Shown here piece after piece: positions 17,256-25,994 of a DNA stretch of 64,000 nt; the stretch's first letter is position 1; every line of letters starts with the position of its first letter. Position numbers and translations under genes: made by a program. The DNA is taken from assembly GCF_003955665.1 (NCBI RefSeq), contig NZ_RXHU01000014.1, forward strand, positions 80,949 to 144,948, given 5' to 3'. Source of the DNA: Paenibacillus whitsoniae (GTDB taxonomy: Bacteria > Bacillota > Bacilli > Paenibacillales > NBRC-103111). The notes beneath the pieces are model-generated. The model was given only the letters and a program-made list of their open reading frames with translations, had not been told where the DNA came from and searched no databases.

Positions 17256-18266
17256 TTAAGATAAAAAATGCTCCCAAAACAGTGAACAAGCGAGTACGGT
17301 GGTTGAAATTAAGAGTATGAGAAACAAGACAAAACGGGTCTTAAAAACCGAAAGAAGCATAAGTGTGCTTTTGAAATCAAGCATAGGTCCGAACACAAGG
17401 AAAGTAAGCAATGAACCAGATGTAAATGACGTTTGAAATGACGACGCCACGAAAGCGTCTGAGGTCGAGCATAAGGAAAGGATATACGCAAAACCCATCA
17501 TAAAAACGTGAGAGCTAATAGGGCCTTGGCCAATGGCAAGAAGACTTTCGCGATGCATAAAAACCTGAATGATGGCTGTAAGCATGGAACCAAATATCAG
17601 ATATTTACCCATATCAAAAAACTCATTGGAAGCATGGACGAAAAATGTGTTTAATTTTCTTGAAATACCTCCAGTATGTTGATGGCTATCCAACTCTTGT
17701 TCGGTCAAAAAACTGGTTCGACTGATCCGTAACGGATTACTCTTGATAAAACGATAAAGAATTAATCCGATAACAATAGCCACGAGGAAAGCTAGTCCCA
17801 TTCGAGAATAGGCAATAGTTGGATGATTTCGAAAAGCCATAAATGTAGCCGCGAACACAATAGGGTTAATAATAGGACCTGTAATAATAAAAACGACTGC
17901 AATGTAAACAGGCATGCCTTTAAGTATAAGTCTTCGAACGACAGGAATCATACCACACTCACACATTGGAAACAGAATACCCAGCAGGCACGCGAACAGG
18001 ATACCAAGTAAGGGGTTTTTGGGAATAAATCGCTGAATCGCTTGCTCAGATACAAATGTTTGGAGTAATGAAGACAATAATACACCAAGTAAAATGAAAG
18101 GCATTGCTTCTAAGAGAATGCTGATGAAGATGGTTTTGAATGTTTGTAGATGCTCCGCTGTAACAAAACTTGAAAAGAAATTAAAATCTTTTAAAAGAAG
18201 AACAATTAAGATAAAGCAAATGAACGCCATAATTTGCATTGTAGTCTTATCTATCGTACTCGGCAT
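17256..18266 (-). CDS. COG0701/DUF318 family permease (YcgR-like)
   Basis: A 336-residue membrane protein with about eight helices and the family signature FPMCECGMIPVVRRL, which contains a Cys pair likely to meet the substrate. The ATG at 18266 has AAGGAG upstream and is preferred to 18284. It is first gene of the two-gene operon with the DUF1980 protein. A partial Zur box lies just upstream. Confidence 0.88.
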   Translation of the reverse strand: MPSTIDKTTMQIMAFICFILIVLLLKDFNFFSSFVTAEHLQTFKTIFISILLEAMPFILLGVLLSSLLQTFVSEQAIQRFIPKNPLLGILFACLLGILFPMCECGMIPVVRRLILKGMPVYIAVVFIITGPIINPIVFAATFMAFRNHPTIAYSRMGLAFLVAIVIGLILYRFIKSNPLRISRTSFLTEQELDSHQHTGGISRKLNTFFVHASNEFFDMGKYLIFGSMLTAIIQVFMHRESLLAIGQGPISSHVFMMGFAYILSLCSTSDAFVASSFQTSFTSGSLLTFLVFGPMLDFKSTLMLLSVFKTRFVLFLILLISTTVLACSLFWEHFLS

Positions 18267-18282
18267 CGTTAACTCCTTAATC

Positions 18283-18293
18283 AAAATAATTAC
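18283..18293 (-). promoter_or_regulatory. Degenerate Zur box upstream of COG0701/DUF1980 operon
   Basis: On the minus strand GTAATTATTTT matches 9 of 11 positions of the core GTAATNATTAC, and ends about 17 bp before the start codon. Confidence 0.45.
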
Positions 18294-18349
18294 TATTATA
18301 TCGTATGATAGGATAAAGAGATATAGGACATATTAATTTAGGATGATCA

Positions 18350-18396
18350 TACAAAAAAAATAACAGCCCGCAAGAAGTGAATCCCCAGTGGCTGCA
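18350..18396 (-). terminator. Terminator of COG0523 gene (minus strand)
   Basis: CAGCC and GGCTG pair across a large loop and are followed on the minus strand by TTATTTTTTTT. Confidence 0.5.
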
Positions 18397-18409
18397 TTAT
18401 TTCTGAAAA

Positions 18410-19429
18410 TTAAATATGCTGCAACTCGAGTAAGCGATTTTCCCAATCTTCTTCGAGAGTTCTTACATTCAAATCTAAACCAATTAAAACAAGGTAAGGA
18501 GTTCCCTTGAAGGGTGTAGGTTGCCAGTTCATACGTTTACCAGCAAATTGCATGAGAAATGTTTCACGTTGAGGTCCAATCATTAAGTAACCTTTAGCGC
18601 GAAGAAGCTTAGAACCCCAGTCAGCTAAATAACGCTCAATAAAGCGTTGACTCATAGAAAGTTCGATTGAAATTGGGATGGATATACTCTGTATACGTGA
18701 AAAAGATGCACTTGGTGTTGAATCCGTGGATTCATGCGTTGATTTTATTATTTTATGCATGTGCATGTTTTTGTTAAAGCTTGTTGAACTGACAAGCTGG
18801 GATTGCCTTGGCTGAAGATCACTGAAAATTAAGTTTAAATCGAATTTGCTATGTGTCGTTGGCAGTAACAATGAGCGTTCATTGTATTTTCGGATTGTTT
18901 TTTCAATAGTTTTAAGTAGTTTGTCACTGACTAAATCTATTTTGTTTAAAATAAGCACATCCGCAACTTCCATCTGTCTGCGAAGTGTGTGAACCAGCTC
19001 GCGGTCCGAGGCGAAGATACTGTTATAGTCAAGTACATTCTCAGCGTCGAGTACGGTGATGACTTTATGTAGTTTCACATAAGGAAGTAATACGGGTTCT
19101 GTGAGAGCATCGACGATTTCCTCAGGATTGGCGACACCCGTTAATTCAATAAATATAACATCTGGTTTGCGTATCAACAGTTGTTTAATGGCATCGCTAA
19201 TGTCGCTCTTCTTAGAGCAACAGATGCATCCATCGAGTAATTTGGCCAGATTCACATCCGGTGAAGCTTCTTGCAGAAGATGTCCGTCTACATCTTGTTT
19301 CCCCAGTTCATTCATAAGAACAGCAGGTACAAGGTTGAAGTCTGCCGTTTCTTGCAGCATGCGAATTAATAAGGTTGTTTTACCGCTGCCAAGAAAACCG
19401 CTCATAACAATTACTGGAATTTTGCTCAA
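18410..19429 (-). CDS. COG0523 GTPase, candidate zinc metallochaperone (A)
   Basis: A 339-residue G3E GTPase: Walker A GFLGSGKT, metal motif CICC (in LLDGCICCSKKSD), ELTGVANPEE, and NKID base-recognition motif. COG0523 proteins such as ZagA and CobW load metals into client proteins at the cost of GTP. I chose the TTG at 19429 because AAAGGAG precedes it and it leads directly into the P-loop; the longer frame would put unrelated residues before it. A strong Zur box lies 26 bp upstream. Nearest in-window relative is the gene at 43.3 kb, which has lost the last Cys of the motif. Confidence 0.9.
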   Translation of the reverse strand: MSKIPVIVMSGFLGSGKTTLLIRMLQETADFNLVPAVLMNELGKQDVDGHLLQEASPDVNLAKLLDGCICCSKKSDISDAIKQLLIRKPDVIFIELTGVANPEEIVDALTEPVLLPYVKLHKVITVLDAENVLDYNSIFASDRELVHTLRRQMEVADVLILNKIDLVSDKLLKTIEKTIRKYNERSLLLPTTHSKFDLNLIFSDLQPRQSQLVSSTSFNKNMHMHKIIKSTHESTDSTPSASFSRIQSISIPISIELSMSQRFIERYLADWGSKLLRAKGYLMIGPQRETFLMQFAGKRMNWQPTPFKGTPYLVLIGLDLNVRTLEEDWENRLLELQHI

Positions 19430-19454
19430 AAGGAGGACTCCTTTACACGGGAAT

Positions 19455-19475
19455 AATAAGTAATTATTACGGTTT
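19455..19475 (-). promoter_or_regulatory. Zur box upstream of COG0523 gene A
   Basis: The 11-bp core GTAATTATTAC (19460-19470) is perfect, with AATAA and GGTTT flanks. Confidence 0.8.
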
Positions 19476-19704
19476 GAATTATAGTATAAAACAGGACTAG
19501 CTGCAAGATTGGCGAGAAAATGGAACGATCGTATAAAGTGATATGAGGCATTTTTCTTACAATGTCTCTGAAGGTTTGGATATATCACCGGATGCTACGA
19601 AATACACCCTTGTTTTGCAAATTTGGCATTGCGCTGCTTGCTTGACTAACATGAAAATATCCTTCACTATACATATATACATGAAAGCGAAGAGGGTATG
19701 ATAA

Positions 19705-20130
19705 ATGTCAGAAAAAACAACGGTCAAAGAGATGATTGATATTATGGTTAGGCATGGCTGGCGGATTACAGAGCAGAGGCGAACGTTAGCAGAAATTTTC
19801 TCCAAATCAGACGGTTACTTATCGCCTAAATACGTATATGATCAAATGGTTCTGGACTATCCCAGTGTTAGTTTCGATACTGTATACCGAAATTTACGCT
19901 TATTGAGCGATATGGGTGCTTTGGAGCAGTTTTATTTTATGGAGGGTGGTTTGAAATTCCGCGCCAGCTGCGTCCATCATCATCACCATCATTTGATCTG
20001 TACCAACTGTGAAAAAACGCTTACATTTGATTATTGTCCGATGGAACAAACGCTGCAGCTTCCTGGCAATTTTACGATTGTCAGTCATCGATTTGAAGTG
20101 TATGGCATTTGTGAAGAGTGCCGAAATTAG
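19705..20130 (+). CDS. zur: Fur-family regulator, Zur (paralogue 1)
   Basis: A 141-residue repressor with an N-terminal winged helix (ITEQRRTLAEIF ... SFDTVYRNLRLL), the His-rich regulatory metal region CVHHHHHHLIC, and two CxxC pairs (CTNC and CEEC) for structural zinc. Zinc-bound Zur represses uptake genes. It sits just before znuCBA and after the first COG0523 gene. Unlike most genes here it has no Zur box of its own, so it is probably expressed constitutively. Fur or PerR identity cannot be fully excluded, but the setting is all zinc. Confidence 0.88.
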   Translation: MSEKTTVKEMIDIMVRHGWRITEQRRTLAEIFSKSDGYLSPKYVYDQMVLDYPSVSFDTVYRNLRLLSDMGALEQFYFMEGGLKFRASCVHHHHHHLICTNCEKTLTFDYCPMEQTLQLPGNFTIVSHRFEVYGICEECRN

Positions 20131-20207
20131 GTTGATAGATACTTGATCAAAGGGTTAATTCAACAGTCCATAAATAGGGTTGTGGATTAATCTCTTTTTT
20201 TGAAGTA

Positions 20208-20236
20208 TTGACATTAGAAATAAAACAAGATATATT
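20208..20236 (+). promoter_or_regulatory. Sigma-A promoter of znuCBA
   Basis: TTGACA (20208-20213), 17 bp, TATATT (20231-20236). A Zur box begins 15 bp after the -10. Confidence 0.65.
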
Positions 20237-20250
20237 TTACGATGAAATAT

Positions 20251-20261
20251 GTAATGTTTAC
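20251..20261 (+). promoter_or_regulatory. Zur box 1 of znuCBA
   Basis: GTAATGTTTAC with right flank GATTT, just downstream of the promoter. Confidence 0.65.
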
Positions 20262-20343
20262 GATTTAAGAAAAGCGATAAACATTAAGATATATTCTTTA
20301 TCGAATAAGAATATAATTGGATGATTGTTCATATCATTTAAGC

Positions 20344-20376
20344 GTAAAAATTACATTCATTAATCGTAATTATTAC
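20344..20376 (+). promoter_or_regulatory. Tandem Zur boxes 2 and 3 of znuCBA
   Basis: Cores GTAAAAATTAC (20344-20354) and GTAATTATTAC (20366-20376) start 22 bp apart, two helical turns, so two dimers could bind on one face of the DNA. With box 1 this makes three boxes before znuC. Confidence 0.8.
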
Positions 20377-20409
20377 TTGATACGTGAAATGATGAAGGGA
20401 TCTGAGAAT

Positions 20410-21117
20410 ATGCTAGTTGCCTCAATGAAAGAGGTTGAATACGGCTATGGCGAAACGCCTTGCATTCAAGATGCCAACGTAGAGATTCAATCAGGCGAGT
20501 TTGTTGCGGTGACAGGACCTAACGGAGCTTCAAAGTCAACACTGCTTAAGCTGTTATTGGGCCTATATAAGCCTTGGAAAGGCGACGTTTATCTATCAAC
20601 TAAGAATAGTGATGGGAACAAGCTCAGAGTTGGTTACGTTTCTCAACAAATCGCTGCTTTTAACAGCGGATTTCCCAGCACGATTCTTGAGTTTGTAAAA
20701 TCAGGAAGAGCCGCCCGAGGTTCTTGGTTCCGCAGGTTACAAAAGGAAGATATGGATCAGACAGAGAAGGCATTACGGCAAGTAGGGATGTGGGGATTGC
20801 GCGATCGGAAGATTGGGGAGCTATCAGGTGGACAGAAACAACGTATCTGTATTGCACGAGCTCTTGCTCAAGAACCGGACTTGCTAGTATTAGACGAGCC
20901 CACAACGGGAATGGATCAAGAAAGTCGTATGGGCTTCTACGAACTAATGAATCATCAAGTAAAGGAACACGGAAGAACGGTAATCATGGTTACACACGGT
21001 TTATCTGAAGTAAAACCCTACCTCGATCGAATCATTGAGTTGGAACGAAAGGAGGAAGGCGGATGGAAATGTTGCACTACGACTTCATGCAGCGGGCATT
21101 TTGTGCCGGTGGGCTAA
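20410..21117 (+). CDS. znuC: Zinc ABC transporter ATPase ZnuC
   Basis: A 235-residue ABC ATPase. Walker A reads GPNGASKST (residues 36-44), with Ser where the final Gly of the loop is usual; signature LSGGQKQR and Walker B LLVLDEPT are standard. It powers the ZnuB channel fed by ZnuA. The ATG at 20410 leads straight into the ABC domain; ATGs at 20389 and 20392 are alternatives. Its end overlaps znuB by 55 bp, and the last residues include a Cys cluster (WKCCTTTSC) encoded in the overlap. Confidence 0.9.
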   Translation: MLVASMKEVEYGYGETPCIQDANVEIQSGEFVAVTGPNGASKSTLLKLLLGLYKPWKGDVYLSTKNSDGNKLRVGYVSQQIAAFNSGFPSTILEFVKSGRAARGSWFRRLQKEDMDQTEKALRQVGMWGLRDRKIGELSGGQKQRICIARALAQEPDLLVLDEPTTGMDQESRMGFYELMNHQVKEHGRTVIMVTHGLSEVKPYLDRIIELERKEEGGWKCCTTTSCSGHFVPVG

Positions 21118-21941
21118 TCGCACTTCTAGCTTCTGTGCTTGGCGTATACCTTATGCTGCGACGGCAAGCCTTAATGGCTGACATGCTTTCACATGTTTCT
21201 CTTGCGGGCGTAGCTGGCGGAGCCTACTTGCACATGAATCCTACCATAACCGGATTTGTTGTAGCGACGTTAGGTGCGGTTGCAGTGGAATACGTCAGAA
21301 GATCTTATAAGACATACAGTGAAATCTCAGTAGCTATCATCATGGTTGGTGGTTTATCGACTGCGGTGGTACTCATGAATCTCAATCAAAGCATTAACAA
21401 GGGCTTTTCCGCCTACCTCTTTGGTTCAGTAGTGGCTGTTAATCAGACCGAGTTGTTCCTTATGTTTGCTGTTGCAATTATAGGCGGAACGTTTTTCTTT
21501 GTCTTCCGGCGGCCGCTTTATCAAATCACATTCGATGAGGATACCGCTAAAACAAGCGGACTGCCGGTTTCATGGATATCCCTTGGGTTTAGCGTAGTAA
21601 CAGGCATGATTGTCTCCGCGGCGATGCCAATTGTAGGTGTTTTACTCGTATCTGCACTAGTTGTACTTCCAGCTGCATTAGCTATTCGCATTGCTTCAAG
21701 TTTTTATTCAGCCATATTAATTGCTATGGGAATTGGACTTCTCGGCGTATTCTCTGGTCTGACGGCATCCTATCAGCTGAGTACACCACCTGGAGGAACA
21801 ATTGCTCTTTTGCTGCTGTTTTTCCTTATTGCTGGCATTAGCTTAAAGAAGGCTTTAGTTAAATTGGGAAAAGTAAGAAATTCAAAAAGTTTGGAAGGGG
21901 AAGTTGCCCCTATCAATAGCATGCCTAGTTTGTCCGAATAG
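21063..21941 (+). CDS. znuB: Zinc ABC transporter permease ZnuB
   Basis: A 292-residue ABC-3 family permease with about eight or nine membrane segments and the typical MLRRQALMADMLSHVSLAGVA region near the start. The ATG at 21063 has GGAGGAAGG upstream despite lying inside znuC. It forms the membrane channel of the high-affinity zinc importer. Confidence 0.92.
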   Translation: MEMLHYDFMQRAFCAGGLIALLASVLGVYLMLRRQALMADMLSHVSLAGVAGGAYLHMNPTITGFVVATLGAVAVEYVRRSYKTYSEISVAIIMVGGLSTAVVLMNLNQSINKGFSAYLFGSVVAVNQTELFLMFAVAIIGGTFFFVFRRPLYQITFDEDTAKTSGLPVSWISLGFSVVTGMIVSAAMPIVGVLLVSALVVLPAALAIRIASSFYSAILIAMGIGLLGVFSGLTASYQLSTPPGGTIALLLLFFLIAGISLKKALVKLGKVRNSKSLEGEVAPINSMPSLSE

Positions 21942-21989
21942 TACCCGCTTTCACATCAATTTATAATATTTTTAGGAGGATTAAATTAA

Positions 21990-22958
21990 ATGAAAAAAAC
22001 ATGGGTTGCACAATCGCTCGCATTTACAGCTTTATCTGCCGTCCTATTATCAGGGTGTTCCACGGGGGCGTCCCCAGCTAGCACAAATCCTGCTGCAGGT
22101 AGTACTTCCAAATTAAAAGTCGTAACCACTTTTTATCCGATGTATGAATTCACCAAGCAGGTTGCTGGGGATTATGCTGATGTGATAGGACTTATTCCGG
22201 CAGGAGCTGAGCCTCATGATTGGGAGCCAAGCGCAAAGGATATGGCGCAGCTTAAGGATGCGAACCTATTCGTTTATAATGGGATCGTAGAAGGTTGGGC
22301 CGAGAAAGCACTGGAAAGCACACCTAACGATAAGCGTGTTGTTGTGGAAGCCAGCAAAGGTCTAGATCTTATGGAAGGCTTGCCTGAAGAGGAAGAAGAG
22401 GGGGAGCATGACAAACACGAAGAGGGTGGCAAGATTCTTGATCCTCATGTGTGGCTTGATCCGACGCTCGCTCAGAAAGAAGTTGCAGCCATACAAGCAG
22501 GATTAACAAAAGCTGATCCCGCCCACAAAGATGACTACCAGAAGAATGCAGATGCATACATTGCTAAGCTGAAAAAACTGGACGAGGCTTTTAAATCAGA
22601 CCTGAAAAATGTAAAATCCAAAGATTTCGTAACACAGCACGCGGCGTTCGGCTACTTGGCCAAGGATTACGGTTTAAAACAAGTTCCAATCTCCGGCTTA
22701 TCTCCAGAACAAGAACCGTCACCGGAAAAAATGGCGGAAGTGATAAAATTTGCCAAAGAAAATCAAGTGAAAACTATTTTCTTTGAAACATTGGTCGATC
22801 CTAAAATCGCGCAAACCATTGCCAAGGAAATTGGTGCGAAAACAGATGTACTGAATCCAATCGAAGGCTTGACCGATGAGGATAAGAAGAATAAGCTGGA
22901 TTATATTGGCATTATGGAGAACAATTTAAAAGCTCTGAAGAAAGCATTAAACGAATAA
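21990..22958 (+). CDS. znuA: Zinc-binding lipoprotein ZnuA/AdcA
   Basis: A 322-residue cluster A-I binding lipoprotein (lipobox LLSGC). Zinc ligands include His in EPHDWEPS, His in DPHVWLDP and His in QHAAFGYLA. A short acidic His loop (EEEEEGEHDKHEEGG, near residue 135) is typical of zinc rather than manganese binders. It delivers zinc to ZnuBC. A hairpin terminator follows the gene. Confidence 0.92.
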   Translation: MKKTWVAQSLAFTALSAVLLSGCSTGASPASTNPAAGSTSKLKVVTTFYPMYEFTKQVAGDYADVIGLIPAGAEPHDWEPSAKDMAQLKDANLFVYNGIVEGWAEKALESTPNDKRVVVEASKGLDLMEGLPEEEEEGEHDKHEEGGKILDPHVWLDPTLAQKEVAAIQAGLTKADPAHKDDYQKNADAYIAKLKKLDEAFKSDLKNVKSKDFVTQHAAFGYLAKDYGLKQVPISGLSPEQEPSPEKMAEVIKFAKENQVKTIFFETLVDPKIAQTIAKEIGAKTDVLNPIEGLTDEDKKNKLDYIGIMENNLKALKKALNE

Positions 22959-22989
22959 AATGATAGTAAAGTGAGTAAACTGTTTCTAA

Positions 22990-23010
22990 TAATCGTAAAA
23001 ATTACACCTA
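22990..23010 (+). promoter_or_regulatory. Zur box upstream of COG0523 gene B (distal)
   Basis: Core GTAAAAATTAC (22995-23005) preceded by AATC. Confidence 0.75.
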
Positions 23011-23036
23011 AAAAGCAAACTTTGGTTTGCTTTTTA
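23009..23036 (+). terminator. Terminator after znuA
   Basis: AAAAAGCAAAC, TTTG loop, GTTTGCTTTTT. It lies between two Zur boxes. Confidence 0.8.
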
Positions 23037-23046
23037 TCCGCCAATA

Positions 23047-23067
23047 AAAGCGTAAAAATTACAACTA
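23047..23067 (+). promoter_or_regulatory. Zur box upstream of COG0523 gene B (proximal)
   Basis: Core GTAAAAATTAC (23052-23062), about 20 bp before the start codon. Confidence 0.75.
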
Positions 23068-23082
23068 ATAGAGGTGTCTTGC

Positions 23083-24297
23083 ATGTCAACATCAGAAAAG
23101 AAAATACCAGTAACCGTCTTAAGCGGTTATTTGGGAGCAGGGAAAACGACCTTGCTTAACCATGTTTTAAACAATCGCGATGGTCTAAGAGTAGCGGTTA
23201 TCGTCAATGATTTAAGCGAAGTGAATATCGATGCAGACCTTATTCGAGATGGTAGCGGAATTTCAAGAACGAGTCAATCTCTTGTGGAAATGTCCAATGG
23301 CTGCATCTGTTGTACGCTTCGGGAAGACTTGCTTAAGGAAGTCGAGAAGCTAGCCAAAGAAGATAAGTTTGATTACATCTTGATTGAATCAACGGGTGTT
23401 GGCGAACCACTGCCAGTGGCGCAAACATTTACATACATCGATGAGGAACAAGGTATCGATCTTTCCCAGTTCTGTCGTTTGGATTGTATGGTGACGGTTG
23501 TAGACGCTTATCGTTTTTGGCATGATTATGCTTCCGGAGAGACGCTGCTCGATCGCAGCCAAGCTGTCGATGAGAACGACACGAGGGATGTCGTTGATTT
23601 GCTCATAGATCAAATCGAGTTTTGTGATGTGCTCATTTTGAACAAATGCGATATGGTTAGTGAAGAAGATCTGAAGGAATTGGAGGGTGTGCTTCGCTCG
23701 CTGCAGCCAAGAGCCAAGTTAATTCGCTCTGTACATGGGGCAGTAGCCCCTGCGGATATCTTGAACACACATTTGTTCGACTTCGACGAAGCAAGTACAT
23801 CAGCAGGTTGGATGAAAGAAATGGAGAAAGAAGCACATACGCCTGAAACGGAAGAATACGGGATAGGTTCTTTTGTCTATGAGCGAGTGAAGCCGTTTCA
23901 TCCAGAACGATTAATGCAGTGGATGGAGGATTGGCCGGCGGAAATCGTAAGAGCGAAAGGAATCATGTGGCTGTCTACGCGAAACGATTTTGCTCAAAAT
24001 ATGAGTCAAGCTGGGCCCTCTATACGTTTCGGACCCGCAGGCTATTGGGTCGCTGCGCTCCCGGAAGAAGAGAAGCAGGCTGTTCTCTTAGAAGATGCTG
24101 ATCAAATCAAGCATTGGGATGAGACTTACGGCGATCGGATCAATAAAATCGTGTTTATCGGCATGGACATGGATAAGAATGAGATCATTCAATCCCTGGA
24201 TGCTTGCTTATTGACAGATACGGAGATGCAGGAAGACTGGACCCAATATGAGGACATTCTGCCCAATGCAGCGATGGAAGAAGTAGCAGTAGGCTGA
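23083..24297 (+). CDS. COG0523 GTPase, ZagA/YciC-like zinc metallochaperone (B)
   Basis: A 404-residue G3E GTPase with P-loop GYLGAGKT (15-22), metal motif CICC (74-77), ESTGVGEP, and NKCD. The C-terminal COG0523 domain ends in HWDETYGDR and an acidic tail. Length and motifs match the ZagA (YciC) branch, which in B. subtilis supplies zinc to clients such as GTP cyclohydrolase during zinc failure. ATG 23083 has GAGGTG upstream. Two Zur boxes precede it and zinc-free L33 follows 22 bp later. It is very similar to the gene at 28.8 kb. Confidence 0.92.
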   Translation: MSTSEKKIPVTVLSGYLGAGKTTLLNHVLNNRDGLRVAVIVNDLSEVNIDADLIRDGSGISRTSQSLVEMSNGCICCTLREDLLKEVEKLAKEDKFDYILIESTGVGEPLPVAQTFTYIDEEQGIDLSQFCRLDCMVTVVDAYRFWHDYASGETLLDRSQAVDENDTRDVVDLLIDQIEFCDVLILNKCDMVSEEDLKELEGVLRSLQPRAKLIRSVHGAVAPADILNTHLFDFDEASTSAGWMKEMEKEAHTPETEEYGIGSFVYERVKPFHPERLMQWMEDWPAEIVRAKGIMWLSTRNDFAQNMSQAGPSIRFGPAGYWVAALPEEEKQAVLLEDADQIKHWDETYGDRINKIVFIGMDMDKNEIIQSLDACLLTDTEMQEDWTQYEDILPNAAMEEVAVG

Positions 24298-24319
24298 TTA
24301 CAAACTGGAGGTGAATCCC

Positions 24320-24469
24320 ATGAGAGTTGTCATTACATTAGCTTGTACAGAAACCGGTGACCGTAATTATACAACAACAAAGAATAAGAAAAATCAACCG
24401 GCTCGTTTGGAACTGCGCAAGTATTGCCCACGTCTGAAGCGTCATACGCTTCATCGTGAAACGCGCTAA
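24320..24469 (+). CDS. rpmG: Zinc-independent ribosomal protein L33 paralogue
   Basis: A 49-residue protein with L33 signatures ([20 protein letters not shown] and [16 protein letters not shown]). The zinc ribbon of the C+ form has two CxxC pairs; here the positions read CTET and CPRL, so one Cys of each pair is lost and zinc cannot be held normally. Such C- paralogues replace zinc-binding L33 in starved cells and release zinc. GGAGGTG lies 5 bp upstream. Co-transcription with the Zur-boxed COG0523 gene fits. Confidence 0.9.
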   Translation: MRVVITLACTETGDRNYTTTKNKKNQPARLELRKYCPRLKRHTLHRETR

Positions 24470-24482
24470 TCTTACTATTCAT

Positions 24483-24516
24483 AAGGGAGGCTGGGCTGCT
24501 GAGCCCTGCCTTCTTT
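24483..24516 (+). terminator. Terminator after L33
   Basis: GGGAGGC/GCCTTC outer and GGGC/GCCC inner stems, followed by TTTT. Confidence 0.75.
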
Positions 24517-24552
24517 TATAGGGTCAAATTACAGGTATTGAGGAATGTGCAC

Positions 24553-25050
24553 ATGTCAAAATTGAACGTTAATGGATCTGATGAGATTTTACTGAGCAGA
24601 CACTCAGAAGCACAGTGGAATCGAAGAGAGCAGGAACTAGTAAGATGGACTTCAAACGCCAAGCTACGTAGACGTCCGAAACAAACAATGCTGCTGGATC
24701 AGGTGCATGTCGATGCTGAACTTCATAAAGCGCTTAGGCTGTTAAACCAGAAGCAGGTCAAGACGGAATATTCCTGTGCGGGAGTCAGTGTACTGGATGA
24801 GCCAGAAGATCACTCCCTATATGCCTATTTAACCATATATTCTTCCAAGGAAGCAGATCGCTTTGTTCAATTAGCAATGAAGAGGATGAAACATCGTCTG
24901 ATGGTCACTTATGAACCTGAACGCAACAGGTACGATTTATCTTCCTTTTACATAGGTCATAACCGGTCATTTTGTCTACTGCTGGAGAGAAGTGCTGAAA
25001 TATTTAACAATATAGAACCTAATAGGAACGAAGGAGTTAAGTTAAGTTGA
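24553..25050 (+). CDS. Unknown protein paired with AAA ATPase
   Basis: A 165-residue soluble protein. The N terminus is charged (QWNRREQELVRWTSNAK), and the core (VHVDAELHKALRLLNQKQVKTEYSCAGVS) suggests a mixed alpha/beta fold. I see no known catalytic motif. It overlaps the AAA ATPase start by 4 bp, so the pair probably acts together. ATG 24553 is preferred to the upstream TTG at 24538 because AGGA precedes it by 8 bp. It follows the L33 terminator and no clear Zur box precedes it. Confidence 0.7.
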   Translation: MSKLNVNGSDEILLSRHSEAQWNRREQELVRWTSNAKLRRRPKQTMLLDQVHVDAELHKALRLLNQKQVKTEYSCAGVSVLDEPEDHSLYAYLTIYSSKEADRFVQLAMKRMKHRLMVTYEPERNRYDLSSFYIGHNRSFCLLLERSAEIFNNIEPNRNEGVKLS

Positions 25051-25919
25051 ATAAAAACAGTAAGAACTACAATCGAATGCCCAAGTCCAAAGGAATTGAA
25101 ACCGCCACGGTGTATTTACCAATGGAATGTGCAAAGAAAATCAAACATATGGTATTACAAGAGAGCAATCGACAAATCATTGATGAATTTCTTATCATTC
25201 AAGGGATGAAAGAGAAGTTTCTGGAAGCTGATGTTTCGATTCCAAACAAAATCGTCATGTTCGGCCCACCAGGTACAGGTAAAACATTGACAGCTTTTTA
25301 TTTAGCCCATAAATTGAATTTGCCACTTATTGTGGTTCGTTTGGATGCGATTATTCATAGCCATCTGGGAGAAACAGCTAGCAACATTAGGAAAATTTTT
25401 GAGTTTGCCAAAGCTGCGACCTGTGTTCTGTTTCTAGATGAGTTTGATGCCATCGCAAGGGCACGAGATGCTATCGATGAGGTCAAAGAAATGGCACGCG
25501 TTGTGAATACGCTCCTGCAATGTTTGGATGAGTTCCAAGGTGACAGTACCTTTATCGCCGCGACGAATCTGGAGGAAGAATTAGACAATGCGGTATGGCG
25601 CCGTTTTGATACGAGGATGACGTATGACCTTCCGGGACTAGCGGAGCTCAAGCAGTTTTTGATCAATTTGCTTGGAGAATCGGAATCAAGCCTGCAAGTT
25701 ATTGAACAGTCAACCCCGATTCTCCGCGGATGCAGCTTCGCGGATATTGAGCAAATTATTCTCAAAGCTAAACGCAAAGTGATTATTGAAGACAGCGAAA
25801 TGAGCTATGAGAAAATTGCCGACGCTTATAAGGCCTACAATCCTAAAGCACAACAAGGAGATTTTAAGATGAGCAGTCGTACAAGCGGGAATGAGGAAGG
25901 ACAGCTGGTTTGGAATTAG
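25047..25919 (+). CDS. AAA-family ATPase of the zinc island
   Basis: A 290-residue protein with a single AAA module: Walker A GPPGTGKT (near residue 72), Walker B VLFLDEFDA, sensor 1 AATN, and arginine residues in AVWRRFDTR. The N-terminal 60 residues are helical. AAA proteins remodel or unfold partner proteins; no protease domain is present. The TTG start has GAAGGAG upstream. Coupling to the unknown 165-residue protein suggests a two-part machine, perhaps for metalloprotein remodelling in zinc shortage. That role is inferred from location only. Confidence 0.85.
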   Translation: MNKNSKNYNRMPKSKGIETATVYLPMECAKKIKHMVLQESNRQIIDEFLIIQGMKEKFLEADVSIPNKIVMFGPPGTGKTLTAFYLAHKLNLPLIVVRLDAIIHSHLGETASNIRKIFEFAKAATCVLFLDEFDAIARARDAIDEVKEMARVVNTLLQCLDEFQGDSTFIAATNLEEELDNAVWRRFDTRMTYDLPGLAELKQFLINLLGESESSLQVIEQSTPILRGCSFADIEQIILKAKRKVIIEDSEMSYEKIADAYKAYNPKAQQGDFKMSSRTSGNEEGQLVWN

Positions 25920-25954
25920 TTATAAACGATTATAGTTTCTATAGTCGCACCTTT

Positions 25955-25975
25955 TAATCGTAATAATTACAATAA
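25955..25975 (+). promoter_or_regulatory. Zur box of FAD oxidoreductase/FeoB-like/COG0523 operon
   Basis: Core GTAATAATTAC (25960-25970) with flanks TAATC and AATAA, 24 bp before the start codon. Confidence 0.82.
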
Positions 25976-25994
25976 ATCCGAGCGAGGTGTAGAA

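Noticed and set aside
19640..19704. Search for a Zur box before the first zur gene
   Set aside because: No GTAAT/ATTAC pairing found; autoregulation is not supported.
24525..24540. Possible Zur half-site GTCAAATTAC before the unknown/AAA pair
   Set aside because: Lacks the GTAA half and is 10 rather than 11 bp; too weak to call.
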